From assembly GCA_014728295.1 (NCBI GenBank), contig WJLW01000047.1:20673-84672 (forward strand): a DNA stretch of 64,000 bases, read 5' to 3'. The number at the start of each line of letters is the position of its first letter. Positions within the stretch are counted from its first letter, which is position 1. Below the pieces are notes generated by a model. It was not told the origin of the DNA and made no database searches. It worked only from the letters and a program-made list of their open reading frames with translations. Made by a program: the position numbers and the translations under genes. This DNA is from Chitinivibrionales bacterium. GTDB lineage: Bacteria > Fibrobacterota > Chitinivibrionia > Chitinivibrionales > WJKA01. Positions 33,993 through 44,208 of the stretch are shown in pieces.

Positions 33993-35099
33993 GATATTTT
34001 GGTAAGCGGCTGATTTTTTATGCAATAGAAGATGGCCCAACTGGCCGCAGGCGCCGAATATATCATTGCCGCGCGTGGTTCTAATAGTGGCGCCGATGTC
34101 AAAACTGTGCAGTTTTTTGACGAAACGGACAACGTCTGCCTTGGCCGGCGTCTTTTCTGAGGAATAATCGCAATTATTGAGCGGGATAACGTTGACTTTG
34201 CAGGTGAGACCGGCGAGGTGCTTTTTGAGAGCTGCGGCCGCTGCATCCGAGTCATTCTCGCCTTTAATAAGTACATACTCAAATGTTACGCGCCGGCCGG
34301 TATGCTCGAAATAGCGATGTGAGACCTCAATAAGCTGCTCAATGGGATACTTTTTGTTGATGGGCATGAGCCGGTCACGTAATTCGTTTGAGTATGTGTT
34401 AAGCGATATCGCCAGATTAACATTCAGCTTCTCACGCATCAATCGCTCTATTGAGGGGACAACTCCCGCAGTCGAGACGGTTATTCGTCTGCCACCCAGA
34501 TTGAATGCGTCGGGATGCATAAGGTAATCCACTGCATTGCGGAAATGACGGAAATTGGCCAGCGCTTCACCCATGCCCATGAATACGACATTTGTAATCG
34601 ATTTGTCACCCCGTTTCTCGAGATACTCGTTCATGGCCAGCAATTGTCCCAGAATCTCACCCTGCGTCAGGTTGCGCAGCAATCCCAGCCTGCCGGTTTC
34701 GCAAAATACGCATCCCAGATTGCAGCCAAGCTGACTCGATATACAAGCTGTGCGACGTCTGTCGTCGTACAGTAATACGCTTTCGATGATTCCCGCCCCG
34801 TCTCTGAGTTCAAATCCAAATTTAGCGGCGTCCCCTTTTTCAGCCTTTACGCAGGCTACCTGCTCAAGACGTCCCAAAGCGAAATTCCCGCTCAATGTTG
34901 TTCGCAGGTTTTTCGAGAGATTTGACATGTCGTCAAACGCGTGCACATGCTTGTGATATATCCAGTTCATTATTTGACGCATGCGATATGCCGACTGACC
35001 GAATTCGCGCAGTTTTCTTTCCAGAACATCAAGTGAAATCCCCGTGATCTCGGGCAGATGATGGCCGGCATGTACTCGAGGCGACACATTTTTTTGCAT
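33990..35099 (-). CDS. rlmN: 23S rRNA (adenine-2503-C2)-methyltransferase RlmN
   Basis: 369 residues from the ATG at 35099; an earlier in-frame ATG at 35225 would add 42 residues that overlap the previous gene and do not look like RlmN. Radical-SAM enzyme: CxxxCxxC is CNLGCVFC (C126, C130, C133), the SAM-binding glycine motif is MGMGEAL, and the second conserved Cys is in DIFGACGQLG near the C-terminus. It methylates A2503 of 23S rRNA, and often A37 of some tRNAs, in the cytoplasm. The start is two bases after the stop of the upstream remnant gene (TGATATG). Confidence 0.9.
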   Translation of the reverse strand: MQKNVSPRVHAGHHLPEITGISLDVLERKLREFGQSAYRMRQIMNWIYHKHVHAFDDMSNLSKNLRTTLSGNFALGRLEQVACVKAEKGDAAKFGFELRDGAGIIESVLLYDDRRRTACISSQLGCNLGCVFCETGRLGLLRNLTQGEILGQLLAMNEYLEKRGDKSITNVVFMGMGEALANFRHFRNAVDYLMHPDAFNLGGRRITVSTAGVVPSIERLMREKLNVNLAISLNTYSNELRDRLMPINKKYPIEQLIEVSHRYFEHTGRRVTFEYVLIKGENDSDAAAAALKKHLAGLTCKVNVIPLNNCDYSSEKTPAKADVVRFVKKLHSFDIGATIRTTRGNDIFGACGQLGHLLLHKKSAAYQNI

Positions 35100-35100
35100 A

Positions 35101-35337
35101 TCAAATACCCCACACCTCTTTGTAGCGCTCAAACAGTTGGTCGAGACGAATGTCGTAGGTATGCTGCCGGAGTATTTTTGCGGTACCGGCCTGTGCAATA
35201 TGATTGCGCTCATCATCATGCGCAAGATAAAACTCGGGCGTCTCGACTACAACAAGCTGGATGTCGTCGCGTTTGCGAAGTGCATTGGCAAGCTCGTTGG
35301 TGAGAAATGTCTTCGCATTGAAGAAGATTACCTTCAT
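35101..35337 (-). pseudogene. Internally deleted CgeB-type glycosyltransferase remnant
   Basis: 78 codons from the ATG at 35337. The first 35 residues (MKVIFFNAKTFLTNELANAL) look like the first beta-alpha unit of a GT-B glycosyltransferase of the CgeB/Glycos_transf_1_2 kind. The last 43 (HDDERNHIAQAGTAKILRQH, then TYDIRLDQLF) look like the conserved C-terminal end of the same family. The 250 to 300 residues that should lie between them are missing, and the two parts are joined in frame. Both the sugar-binding core and most of the nucleotide site are absent, so it cannot be an active transferase. A frame reading through the tRNA terminator (from 35364) is artificial. Confidence 0.6.
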
Positions 35338-35347
35338 GCCGCCCCCG

Positions 35348-35374
35348 AAAAAAAAAGCAGGCACGGGGCCTGCT
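35348..35374 (-). terminator. Terminator after tRNA-Leu
   Basis: Stem AGCAGGC / GCCTGCT (35356-35362, 35368-35374) with a five-base loop and a run of nine T on the minus strand. It ends the gap-pgk-tpiA-secG-tRNA unit. Confidence 0.9.
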
Positions 35375-35384
35375 TATATGCTTA

Positions 35385-35468
35385 TGCGGTTGGCCAGACT
35401 CGAACTGGCACGAGGGATTCCTCACTACCCCCTCAAAGTAGCGTGTCTACCAATTCCACCACAACCGC
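35385..35468 (-). tRNA. tRNA-Leu(GAG)
   Basis: An 84-base cloverleaf is readable on the minus strand: acceptor stem GCGGTTG / CAACCGC with discriminator A, D-arm GTGGAATTGGTAGACAC, anticodon arm CTACT-TTGAGGG-GGTAG giving anticodon GAG, a long variable arm (class II tRNA) and a T-arm with GTTCGAGTC. The 3' CCA is not encoded. It reads CUC and CUU leucine codons. It sits directly downstream of secG and may be processed from the same transcript. Confidence 0.95.
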
Positions 35469-35485
35469 AAGCCAAAAGAGCGCTA

Positions 35486-35917
35486 TTATTCATTTTCCTG
35501 ATCAGAAGGCGCCGGCGTAACCGGTTCAACAGGAGCCGGTTCAACTTCTCCACTGCTTTCACCGGGCGGGGTAACCGGTACGATGCCGCCTTCTCCATCG
35601 AGAATGGAAGAGGGCGCAAACGATTCGCCTTGCTCGGCTCGCTGCTTGAGCAACGACTCACTGCCCTGTGTGGGCGCGAGCTTGGAGAGAAAAAGGGATA
35701 TAACGATGCAGAGCACCATAAAAGCAATTGCGAATCCGGTAGTGCCCCGGGTGAGTATGTTGGCGGTATCCCTGGTGCCCAGCAGTTGGTTAGCTCCGGA
35801 AAGCCCTCCGCCGATGGCGCCGGAAATGCCGCCGCCCTTATCGGACTGAATAAGCACCAACAGGCACAAAATAATGCATACTGCTACATACACAACCATT
35901 ATTAATCCAAACCACAT
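35486..35917 (-). CDS. secG: Preprotein translocase subunit SecG
   Basis: 143 residues. Two membrane helices (residues about 3-23 and 60-78) separated by the conserved loop (QSDKGGGISGAIGGG, then LGTRDTANILTRGT) define SecG, the small accessory subunit of the SecYEG channel. The C-terminal tail of about 60 residues is Pro-, Glu- and Ser-rich (VTPPGESSGEVEPAPVEPV) and longer than in E. coli, as is common outside Proteobacteria. The tpiA-secG order is widespread; 16 bases separate the two genes here. Confidence 0.95.
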   Translation of the reverse strand: MWFGLIMVVYVAVCIILCLLVLIQSDKGGGISGAIGGGLSGANQLLGTRDTANILTRGTTGFAIAFMVLCIVISLFLSKLAPTQGSESLLKQRAEQGESFAPSSILDGEGGIVPVTPPGESSGEVEPAPVEPVTPAPSDQENE

Positions 35918-35933
35918 GGTACCATAACCTTTC

Positions 35934-36689
35934 TTATTGCGGCTTCACAATGCCTTCGAACAGATCGGCTTTGAGCGCAGCACCTCCGATTAATCCGCCG
36001 TCAACATCAGACTGTGCAAGGAGTTCTTTGGCATTGGCGGGTTTCATGCTGCCGCCGTACTGAATACGAATAGCTTGCGCGGCATCGTCACTATAAATGT
36101 CTGACAAAATTTTGCGGATAAACGCATGGGCATCGTTTGCCTGTTCCGGCGTTGCTGTTTCGCCGGTACCGATCGCCCAGACCGGTTCATAGGCGACGGT
36201 GCATTTCAGCGCGTCATCCGGTGAAATATCGGCAAAAGCGCCGCGTACTTGCGTTTCGACAACTTTTTCCATGCTGCCACTTTTGCGTTCGTCAAGCGTC
36301 TCGCCAACACAGACAATGGGCAAAAGCCCGGAGCCCAACGCGGCCTTGACCTTTTTATTGACCGTTTCATCCGTCTCATGGAAATACTGGCGCTGTTCGG
36401 AGTGACCGATAATCACATAGGTAACACCAACAGCCTTGAGCATGGCGCAACTGATCTTGCCGGTAAACGCGCCTTTTTCTTCCCAATGCACGTCTTGTGC
36501 GCCGAGCTTGACATTCGAGCCCATTACAGCATCGGCAACTGCGCTGAGGTTTGTGTAGGGCGGGCACACGGCAACGTCGACATCGTCCTGTGGACCAACG
36601 CTTTCGACAACGCCTTTGGCCAGAGCAACCGCATCATCGACGGTCGTGTTCATTTTCCAGTTTCCGGCTATGAATATTTTTCGTGACAT
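35934..36689 (-). CDS. tpiA: Triosephosphate isomerase
   Basis: 251 residues, full length. Interconverts dihydroxyacetone phosphate and glyceraldehyde 3-phosphate. Substrate-binding N and K are in GNWKMN (residues 10-15), the catalytic His in IIGHSEQR and the catalytic Glu in YEPVWAIGTG. It is the third gene of the glycolytic unit gap-pgk-tpiA, 58 bases after pgk. Confidence 0.97.
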   Translation of the reverse strand: MSRKIFIAGNWKMNTTVDDAVALAKGVVESVGPQDDVDVAVCPPYTNLSAVADAVMGSNVKLGAQDVHWEEKGAFTGKISCAMLKAVGVTYVIIGHSEQRQYFHETDETVNKKVKAALGSGLLPIVCVGETLDERKSGSMEKVVETQVRGAFADISPDDALKCTVAYEPVWAIGTGETATPEQANDAHAFIRKILSDIYSDDAAQAIRIQYGGSMKPANAKELLAQSDVDGGLIGGAALKADLFEGIVKPQ

Positions 36690-36747
36690 GGTTTCTATCT
36701 TTCCTCAAAAAGTGACATCAAAAATAATTAATTGGTGTTCCGGCTGC

Positions 36748-37947
36748 TTACTTATCGGTCAAGGCGGCAACGCCGGGTAGTACTTTGCCTTCCAGAAATT
36801 CCAGGGACGCTCCGCCGCCGGTTGATATGTGGCTCATTTTGTCCTGCAGGCCGGACTTGGCAATTGCAGACGCGCTGTCGCCGCCGCCGATAATGGTTAT
36901 TGCTCCGCCCTGCGTACATTCTGCAAGCACCTGGGCAATGGCGAATGTTCCTTGAGCAAAATTCGGCATCTCAAAAACGCCCAGCGGGCCGTTCCAGATG
37001 ATTGTCTTGCACTTTTTTAATTCACTGCCGAAAAGCTCGATTGAAGCCGGGCCGTTGTCCAGTGCCTGCTGATCGGCGGGAATTTCGTCAGCCTTGACAA
37101 CCGTAGCGGGCGAATCATTATCAAACTCTTTGGCGACAACCGCGTCCAGTGGCAGCAGCAGCTTTTTGCCCTTTGCTTCGGCTTCGTTCATGAGCTCTTT
37201 GGCAAGCTCAATTTTATCTTCTTCCAGCAGGGATTTCCCAATTTCAAGGCCCTTGGCTTTGAAAAACGTATAGGCCATGCCGCCGCCGATGATGAGCACA
37301 TCAACTTTGTCCATCAGGTTTTTAATGACGTCAATCTTGCCCGAAATTTTCGCACCGCCCAGTACAGCCGCAAAGGGACGCTGGGGATTTTCCACGGCTT
37401 TGCCGAGAAAGTCGAGCTCTTTTTTCATAAGGTATCCGGCAGCACACCGATCGATATGACGGGTCACGCCTTCGGTGGAAGCATGTGCCCGGTGGGCCGT
37501 GCCAAATGCATCATTTACATAGATATCTGCATGTGAAGCCAGCTTGCCGGCAAATTCTGGATCGTTACTTTCTTCTTGCTTATAAAAGCGCAGGTTCTCC
37601 AGCAAAGCCACCTCACCGTCCTGCAGCTCATTGACAACTGCAGCGGCCGCTTCACCGATACAATCGTCCGCAAAGATCACCTTGGCCGCAAGGCGGCCCG
37701 ACAGATCATCGGCCACCGGCTTGAGGCTGAATTCAGGCTTGCGCTCTCCTTTGGGTCGACCCAGATGCGAGACCAGGATGACTTTTGCCTTCTGAGCGAT
37801 CAGATACTTGATGGTTGGGAGCGAGGCAACGATGCGCTTGTCGTTGGTGATCTTCCGGTTTTCATCGAGGGGGACATTGAAGTCCACGCGCACCAGTACT
37901 TTTTTTCCGGCAACATTCAAATCTTCGATGAATAGTTTGTCACTCAT
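36748..37947 (-). CDS. pgk: Phosphoglycerate kinase
   Basis: 399 residues, full length. Makes ATP from 1,3-bisphosphoglycerate. The N-terminal substrate motif [10 protein letters not shown] and basic patch [10 protein letters not shown] are intact, as are the hinge and nucleotide-site segments ([33 protein letters not shown]). Second gene of the gap-pgk-tpiA-secG unit, 81 bases after gap. Confidence 0.97.
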   Translation of the reverse strand: MSDKLFIEDLNVAGKKVLVRVDFNVPLDENRKITNDKRIVASLPTIKYLIAQKAKVILVSHLGRPKGERKPEFSLKPVADDLSGRLAAKVIFADDCIGEAAAAVVNELQDGEVALLENLRFYKQEESNDPEFAGKLASHADIYVNDAFGTAHRAHASTEGVTRHIDRCAAGYLMKKELDFLGKAVENPQRPFAAVLGGAKISGKIDVIKNLMDKVDVLIIGGGMAYTFFKAKGLEIGKSLLEEDKIELAKELMNEAEAKGKKLLLPLDAVVAKEFDNDSPATVVKADEIPADQQALDNGPASIELFGSELKKCKTIIWNGPLGVFEMPNFAQGTFAIAQVLAECTQGGAITIIGGGDSASAIAKSGLQDKMSHISTGGGASLEFLEGKVLPGVAALTDK

Positions 37948-38028
37948 AAAAACTTCCCGTTGAAAACTGTGGCGGATGGCACAGCGAGGGGTCCTTGCAG
38001 CGACCCCTCGCGCTGTTTGCAGAGTTGT

Positions 38029-39069
<1,041 letters not shown>

Positions 39070-39256
39070 TTATAGATTGCTCATTTATAAAAAAGCTATA
39101 TTTTACTGCGTTCGAAATCTGAAATTCTCTTACGTTCAAATATATAAACACATGGCGAAAACGATAAAATATAGTTCTCACCAAAACTTGCAGTCAAGGC
39201 GAAATACCGATTGACCCCGAAGCGACAATTACGCCACAACCGGAAGCGGAAGCAGA

Positions 39257-40057
39257 ATGAATCTGAATGACGTTACATCCGCAGACGATCTCTTCATTAT
39301 TGCAGGACCGTGCGTTGCCGAATCTGAACAACTCTGCCTCCACATTGCCGAGAGGCTGAAAAAGTGCAGTGACAAGCATGATATTCTTATCGTCTTTAAA
39401 GCATCATACGATAAGGCGAACAGAACTTCAGCGGGATCCTTTCGCGGGCCGGGCAAAGAGCGTGGACTTGCTCTGCTCCGCAAAGTCAAAGAGGAGATGC
39501 AGCTTCCTGTTTTAACCGATGTGCATATCCCGGCAGACTGCAGTGAAGTTGCCGCTGTAGCCGATATTCTGCAAATACCCGCTTTTTTATGCCGGCAAAC
39601 CGATCTGCTCGAAGCCGCGGGGGCTACGGGGCGGATTGTCAACATCAAAAAGGGTCAGTTCATGGCACCGTCGGATATGAAATATGCAGCCCAGAAGGTC
39701 GGCCCTCAGGTATGGCTTACCGAGCGAGGCACCTTTTTCGGCTACAACCGGCTGGTAGTAGATTATGCGGGAATGCTTGACATGCTCTCCATGGATATGC
39801 CGCTCATTTTTGATGCGACCCATAGCGTACAGGCGCCCGGCGGCGCAGACGGAAAATCCGGAGGCAATCGGGAGCAGGCGCTTCCCCTGGCCCGTGCGGC
39901 CCTTGCCTGCGGGGTATCCGGTCTTTTTTTTGAAGTGCATCCCGATCCCGACAAGGCACTGTGCGACGGAGCCAACAGTCTGCAACTCGACACATTTGAA
40001 TCCGAGCTTCCGCGTCTCATCGAGCTTTCGGCGCTTATAAAAGAATTTGCCGACTGA
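39257..40057 (+). CDS. kdsA: 3-deoxy-8-phosphooctulonate synthase (KDO-8-P synthase)
   Basis: 266 residues. Condenses arabinose 5-phosphate and phosphoenolpyruvate to KDO-8-phosphate for the LPS inner core. Motifs: IAGPCVAES (residues 15-23), KASYDKANRTS, GPGKERGL, TDVHIPADC, GTFFGYNRLVVD, FDATHSVQ. Cys19 in AGPC, where the E. coli enzyme has Asn, marks the metal-dependent class. Divergent from gap. Confidence 0.95.
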   Translation: MNLNDVTSADDLFIIAGPCVAESEQLCLHIAERLKKCSDKHDILIVFKASYDKANRTSAGSFRGPGKERGLALLRKVKEEMQLPVLTDVHIPADCSEVAAVADILQIPAFLCRQTDLLEAAGATGRIVNIKKGQFMAPSDMKYAAQKVGPQVWLTERGTFFGYNRLVVDYAGMLDMLSMDMPLIFDATHSVQAPGGADGKSGGNREQALPLARAALACGVSGLFFEVHPDPDKALCDGANSLQLDTFESELPRLIELSALIKEFAD

Positions 40058-40180
40058 CATGCACTCCGCTCACCCCCCCCTCCCTGAGACCCTGCTTTTC
40101 CCCGTAGCCCTGCGTACTCTCTGCGCTCTTCGCGCACCTTTATGCCTCTGCGTTCCCCATCCCTCCCCGGAGCAACGCCC

Positions 40181-40639
40181 ATGACACCCGACTACTTCAT
40201 GAACCTCGCCTACCAGGAGGCCCTCAAAGCCTTCGACGAAGGTGAAGCGCCCATTGGTGCAGTCATCGCAAAAGACGGCAAGCTGATCGGCAAAGGCTAC
40301 AACCGCATCGAAAAGCCGGCAGATCCCACCGCTCATGCCGAAATAATCGCCATTGGTTCCGCCGCTAGTTTTCTTCAATCCTGGCGCCTGGACGGCTGTA
40401 CGCTCTATGTCACCCTGGAACCATGCCTGATGTGTCTGGGGGCTATCATGCAATCCCGCATCACTGCCGTCGAATACGCAGCCAAAGATCCTCGCCTCGG
40501 CGCCGTTGACACATTCTATTATCAACAGGAAATCCAGCGTTCCTACAAACGCTTCCCCCTCGTCAGCTCAGGCCTCATGCAGGAGCAGTGCAGCCAACTG
40601 CTCACTTCCTTTTTCAAGCAGCTCCGCAAAAAAAATTAA
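40181..40639 (+). CDS. tadA: tRNA-specific adenosine deaminase
   Basis: 152 residues from the ATG at 40181; an in-frame earlier start at 40142 would add a Pro/Ser-rich, non-conserved stretch. Zinc and catalytic residues are H52-A-E54 and PCLMC (C82, C85), the pattern of the deaminase family, with NRIEKPADPTAHAE typical of TadA. It converts A34 to inosine in tRNA-Arg(ACG). The 120 bases before it are unusually C-rich on the + strand with no gene. Confidence 0.92.
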   Translation: MTPDYFMNLAYQEALKAFDEGEAPIGAVIAKDGKLIGKGYNRIEKPADPTAHAEIIAIGSAASFLQSWRLDGCTLYVTLEPCLMCLGAIMQSRITAVEYAAKDPRLGAVDTFYYQQEIQRSYKRFPLVSSGLMQEQCSQLLTSFFKQLRKKN

Positions 40640-40663
40640 AGTATCCCCCGAAACTGCCGATAC
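40637..40663 (+). promoter_or_regulatory. Sigma-28-type promoter of flagellin 2
   Basis: TAAA (40637-40640), exactly 15 bases, then GCCGATAC (40656-40663): an almost perfect FliA-type promoter. It overlaps the end of tadA, so transcription should start near 40670 and give a leader of about 160 bases. Confidence 0.85.
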
Positions 40664-40669
40664 TAATCT

Positions 40670-40830
40670 TAGGGAAAATAACATCGCAGGGAAGGAAAAC
40701 GGCAATTTTCTGATCTCCCTGCACGGACATTCAACCCAAAGGAGGTTTTTTTCAGTTTCGCATCTTCTACCGATTAACAAAGGATTGTTGATCTTAGCGT
40801 TGAAAATCTAATAACAGGGAGGTTATTAAC
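40670..40830 (+). promoter_or_regulatory. Flagellin 2 leader with CsrA-type hairpins
   Basis: A nine-pair hairpin GATTAACAA-AGGA-TTGTTGATC (40772-40793) shows GGA in a tetraloop. TAATAAC-AGGGAG-GTTATTA (40809-40828) puts the Shine-Dalgarno sequence in a six-base loop closed by seven pairs, two bases before the ATG. A further GGA lies in AACCCAAAGGAGGTT (about 40735-40749). The stems differ from those of flagellin 1 but the loops agree, pointing to conserved structure. Confidence 0.7.
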
Positions 40831-41685
40831 ATGCGTATCAACCACAACATTTCCGCAATGGTAACTCAGGGCTCACTTTTTCAGGCCAACCGTGAGCTCG
40901 GCAAATCACTCGAAAAATTATCCACCGGTCTCAGAGTCAACCGTGCCAGCGATGATGCAGCCGGGTTAGGCGTATCCGAAAACCTGCGCACGCAGATTCG
41001 TGGTGCAGCTCAGGCACAGCGCAATGCTCAGGATGGTATCGCAGCTCTGCAAATAGCTGAAGGTGCTGCAAACGAAATTTCAGATATCCTCCAGCGTATG
41101 CGTGAGTTGGCAATTCAGTCGGGTAACGATACGCTCACCTCAACCGAGCGCGCCTACACCGAGCAGGAATTTACCAATCTGCGCTCCGAAATCGACCGGA
41201 TCTCCAATGTAACCAACTATAACGGCCAGTCACTGATTTCCACGGCAACAGATCGTTTTGGCTATTCCGCATCTTCAGGTGACGGCGCCGTGCTCTGGAT
41301 CGATGCCAACCAAGCGGTGGGAACCGACAGCATAACGGTTACGATCGACACCTTGAGCGCGTCTTCCTTCAACGGGCTTGATTCTGCCTCAATATCGGAT
41401 CAATCAACCGCCGTGTCATCCATATCCACCATAGACGGCGCAATCAACAGCGTCAACTCTGCACGTGCCGATATTGGTGCATTCGTCAACCGGCTTGAGC
41501 ATGCGGTCAATAACCTGATCGTTGCAGAAACCAACCAGACGGCGGCCGAATCGCTGATTCGTGATGTGGATTTTGCATCCGAAACGGCAAACTTCACCCG
41601 CAATCAGATACTGACCCAGTCCGCAACGTCCATGCTTGCCCAGGCAAACATGATTCCCTCAAGCGTTTTGGGACTGCTTGGCTGA
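40831..41685 (+). CDS. Flagellin, copy 2
   Basis: 284 residues, the same length as copy 1 at 32968 and highly similar in both terminal parts (MRINHNISAMVTQGSLFQAN, LSTGLRVNRASDDAAG, RDVDFASETANFTRNQ, ending in VLGLLG). The central part, residues about 140-200, is the most divergent. Both copies share long identical DNA tracts. Transcribed from its own sigma-28-type promoter, ended by the terminator at 41716. Confidence 0.95.
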   Translation: MRINHNISAMVTQGSLFQANRELGKSLEKLSTGLRVNRASDDAAGLGVSENLRTQIRGAAQAQRNAQDGIAALQIAEGAANEISDILQRMRELAIQSGNDTLTSTERAYTEQEFTNLRSEIDRISNVTNYNGQSLISTATDRFGYSASSGDGAVLWIDANQAVGTDSITVTIDTLSASSFNGLDSASISDQSTAVSSISTIDGAINSVNSARADIGAFVNRLEHAVNNLIVAETNQTAAESLIRDVDFASETANFTRNQILTQSATSMLAQANMIPSSVLGLLG

Positions 41686-41715
41686 AATTCAGGATAATTT
41701 CTCCTCATACGCAAG

Positions 41716-41744
41716 AGACGGCCCGGCGACGGGCCGTCTTTTTT
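41716..41744 (+). terminator. Terminator of flagellin gene 2
   Basis: Nine-base stem AGACGGCCC / GGGCCGTCT with a six-base loop and a run of T. Lies 30 bases past the stop. Confidence 0.92.
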
Positions 41745-41824
41745 ATTGAGGGAAAAGCGCCGAATTCCACTTATGTATTTTTGCTTGTCAACTCACCGCT
41801 CACCAGCTATGAACAGGACGAGCA

Positions 41825-43114
41825 ATGGAAGATACCTGGAGCACGGCTCAAGCTCAAGAGCACATTTACGAATTCGACAATCTCAATATTCGGCAACAGA
41901 AACAGTTGCTGAACACCTTGAATGCAGCGTTCCCGCCGTCACGTTACCGGCGGGAGAAGCAACAACGGCGCGCGGCACTGATCAACACAGAAAAAGGCAG
42001 ACGATTGCTGGAAGGGGCCCAACAGCACTATCCGCACCTGATTTACTTTGACGATGTTGCCGGGCCGCAAGCCGATATGCGCAGGATCGGTTTTGTACTC
42101 ACCGCCGGAGGTGAAGGGGAACGTCTGCGCCAGAGCCTGATGCAGCAAGGCGCTGCGGAACATGAATTGACAAATTTTACCAAGGCGACCTGGCCATTGC
42201 CGCATTTTCACGGCAATTTCGGTGCACTGCATTGCAATCTGGCGGTAATCGCAGACCTGTGCCAACGAAGTAACAGAGATATTCCCGTTATCGTAACAAC
42301 CGGCCCGCAAGGATCCACGACGGCGCGGGTGATACCGCAGGTCATCGATGAAAATGATGGGTTCGGTCTCAAACAACTGAAAATACTTGCCCAGAATGAG
42401 CGTCTGCATCTGACTGACGATGAAAAGATCGTCTGGCAATTGACCGATGATGAGCCCCATCCGGTAACGAATCCGGACGAAACCGGTGGGCCGCTGGCCG
42501 GATTAGGCGATGCACTTCCCAACCGTGCGGGGCAGAGCGGATTGGACTGGCTGCGGTCGTGCGGAGGTGCAAAGCTGCTCGTATTGCAGGCAACGGCACT
42601 GTACGACCCACATCTCATACACGCAATGGTCAATGCCTCGCAAGCAGTGGACGCACTGGGCGTCGGCATCGTGCGGGAGAGCTTTCCAGCCGATGATCCA
42701 TATGGCAGTTTCGTGCTCGTAAACAATCGGGCGCGACCGTCGCTGGCCATTCTTGAAAAGGACATACGCAACGAGTTTACCCGCAAAATACGGGATGAAT
42801 CCGGGAAGCATTATCTGCCGTTTAATACCGGCTTTTATGCCTTTGATGCGGAGCTTTTGGAAAAAAATAATCTTCCCGATTATGCAACCCCCCCCAAAGA
42901 AATCCGGCCCGACCTGCCGCGATCACCTAAAATCGGCTATGCCGCTACCGACATACTGCCCCTGGCACACCATCCTGCAGTACTCGGCGTCGGAGCAGAT
43001 CTGTTTGCGGTAATTAAAAAAGCCGACGACCTTCCCCGGCTCGCACAATTGGGCAGGAAGTGTGGACTTGACGCTCTGTGTCGAAAAGTGGAAAAATCGC
43101 AGGGCAATATGTAG
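41825..43114 (+). CDS. UDP-sugar pyrophosphorylase-like nucleotidyltransferase
   Basis: 429 residues. The pyrophosphorylase signature is FVLTAGGEGERLR (residues about 88-100), with TKATWPLPHFHG, the Lys being the usual sugar-nucleotide contact. Downstream, VIVTTGPQGS and the region FNTGFYAFDAELLEK complete a GT-A-like fold. The length and layout fit the UDPGP type 1 family (UDP-glucose or UDP-N-acetylhexosamine pyrophosphorylase). The exact sugar cannot be told from sequence. The stop precedes the ParA start by ten bases, so the two are probably co-transcribed. Confidence 0.75.
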   Translation: MEDTWSTAQAQEHIYEFDNLNIRQQKQLLNTLNAAFPPSRYRREKQQRRAALINTEKGRRLLEGAQQHYPHLIYFDDVAGPQADMRRIGFVLTAGGEGERLRQSLMQQGAAEHELTNFTKATWPLPHFHGNFGALHCNLAVIADLCQRSNRDIPVIVTTGPQGSTTARVIPQVIDENDGFGLKQLKILAQNERLHLTDDEKIVWQLTDDEPHPVTNPDETGGPLAGLGDALPNRAGQSGLDWLRSCGGAKLLVLQATALYDPHLIHAMVNASQAVDALGVGIVRESFPADDPYGSFVLVNNRARPSLAILEKDIRNEFTRKIRDESGKHYLPFNTGFYAFDAELLEKNNLPDYATPPKEIRPDLPRSPKIGYAATDILPLAHHPAVLGVGADLFAVIKKADDLPRLAQLGRKCGLDALCRKVEKSQGNM

Positions 43115-43124
43115 ATTTTGGGTA

Positions 43125-43973
43125 ATGAAAATCGTATCGGTACTCAACCACAAAGGCGGCGTGGGCAAGACTACCTTTGCCGGCAGTATCGCACAGGCAT
43201 TGGCATTGAGCGGCTATCGCGTGCTCGCTATTGACAACGACAGCCAGCACAACCTCTCGGCGTTACTGGGTACGGGCGTATGCGCGCCCTGCCTGCAGGA
43301 TGTATACCGGGCAGATACCGAGAAAGCCAAAGCACTCCTGCTCAAATCAATCCGCAAAACAGAGCTTGGGGACCTGCATATCATCACCTCGAGCAGGGAG
43401 TTGTGCGACGCCGATGTTTCCGATGAGTTTCATCTCAAAAACGTTCTTGACAGTTGCGGTATCGAGCGCTATTACGATTTTATCATGATCGACAATGCGC
43501 CGGGACTGACCCGGCTGCAGGCCGCATCCATCAATGCCTGCGATGAAATTTTTGTTCCTACGGAGCTGAAGCAATTCGCCGTGAACGGACTGACCGAAAT
43601 GGAGCAAATACTGGCCGAAAGATTTCCCGGCGGCGGCAAAATTACCCGAATAATTCCCAATTTCTATAAAGACACCAAGCGTCACAACACCTTTATCAGC
43701 GCACTGCAGGCATTATTTCCCGGCCGCGTTACCGCGACGGTTCTGCCGGTTGACAATGTTTTCGACGAAGTTGTCACCGAGGGCAAGGTTCTGTTCATAC
43801 ACCGCCTCTACTCGAGAGGCGCGGCTTATTATCTGAAACTGATGCACGAGCTTTTCAACCTGAACGAAGACGATGTCTGGGAGCAGGTACTTGACAAACG
43901 CAAAGAGCGCTTCAGCGAAGAAGCGCGCGAGCGCTACTTTTCCCAGCAGCAAGCTAAAAAGGATGCAGCATGA
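43125..43973 (+). CDS. ParA/MinD-type ATPase
   Basis: 282 residues from the ATG at 43125 (a start 63 bases upstream overlaps the previous gene and is not ParA-like). Deviant Walker A KGGVGKTT at residues 10-17, a second ATPase motif around YDFIMIDNAPGL, and a Lys/Arg-rich amphipathic C-terminal segment (EEARERYFSQQQAKKD). These ATPases partition chromosomes or plasmids, or position protein complexes. There is no parB beside it. The downstream small membrane protein overlaps by four bases, suggesting positioning of a membrane or surface object rather than DNA segregation; that is inference. Confidence 0.85.
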   Translation: MKIVSVLNHKGGVGKTTFAGSIAQALALSGYRVLAIDNDSQHNLSALLGTGVCAPCLQDVYRADTEKAKALLLKSIRKTELGDLHIITSSRELCDADVSDEFHLKNVLDSCGIERYYDFIMIDNAPGLTRLQAASINACDEIFVPTELKQFAVNGLTEMEQILAERFPGGGKITRIIPNFYKDTKRHNTFISALQALFPGRVTATVLPVDNVFDEVVTEGKVLFIHRLYSRGAAYYLKLMHELFNLNEDDVWEQVLDKRKERFSEEARERYFSQQQAKKDAA

Positions 43974-44197
43974 AGCAAAACGCGGGCGAGCAGGTATTTT
44001 CCGGAAATATTGACGACGTGCTGGCCGGCAAAATTGTATCCAATGCCCGCAGGAATGCAGGGGACCAGGAGTCAGAAGCCGGAAATCGCAAGGCGGCGGG
44101 CAGAGAAGGGGGGGGAAGGTTTGTACTGATGTTGATTGTGGTCATGTTGCTTATGATGGCGGGATATGCTTTTTTAATGCAACCCCGCAAGAAGTAA
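43970..44197 (+). CDS. Small single-pass membrane protein coupled to ParA-like ATPase
   Basis: 75 residues. Its ATG overlaps the stop of the ATPase gene (ATGA). The N-terminal 48 residues are hydrophilic (SGNIDDVLAGKIVSNARRNA), followed by one membrane helix (FVLMLIVVMLLMMAGYAFLM) and a short basic tail. The layout looks like an anchor protein for the ATPase. No recognised family. Confidence 0.65.
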   Translation: MKQNAGEQVFSGNIDDVLAGKIVSNARRNAGDQESEAGNRKAAGREGGGRFVLMLIVVMLLMMAGYAFLMQPRKK

Positions 44198-44208
44198 CAG
44201 CTTCAATC

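Noticed and set aside
40058..40180. C-rich stretch between kdsA and tadA as a regulatory element
   Set aside because: No repeat, hairpin or known motif; it gives only a biased, non-conserved extension to tadA.
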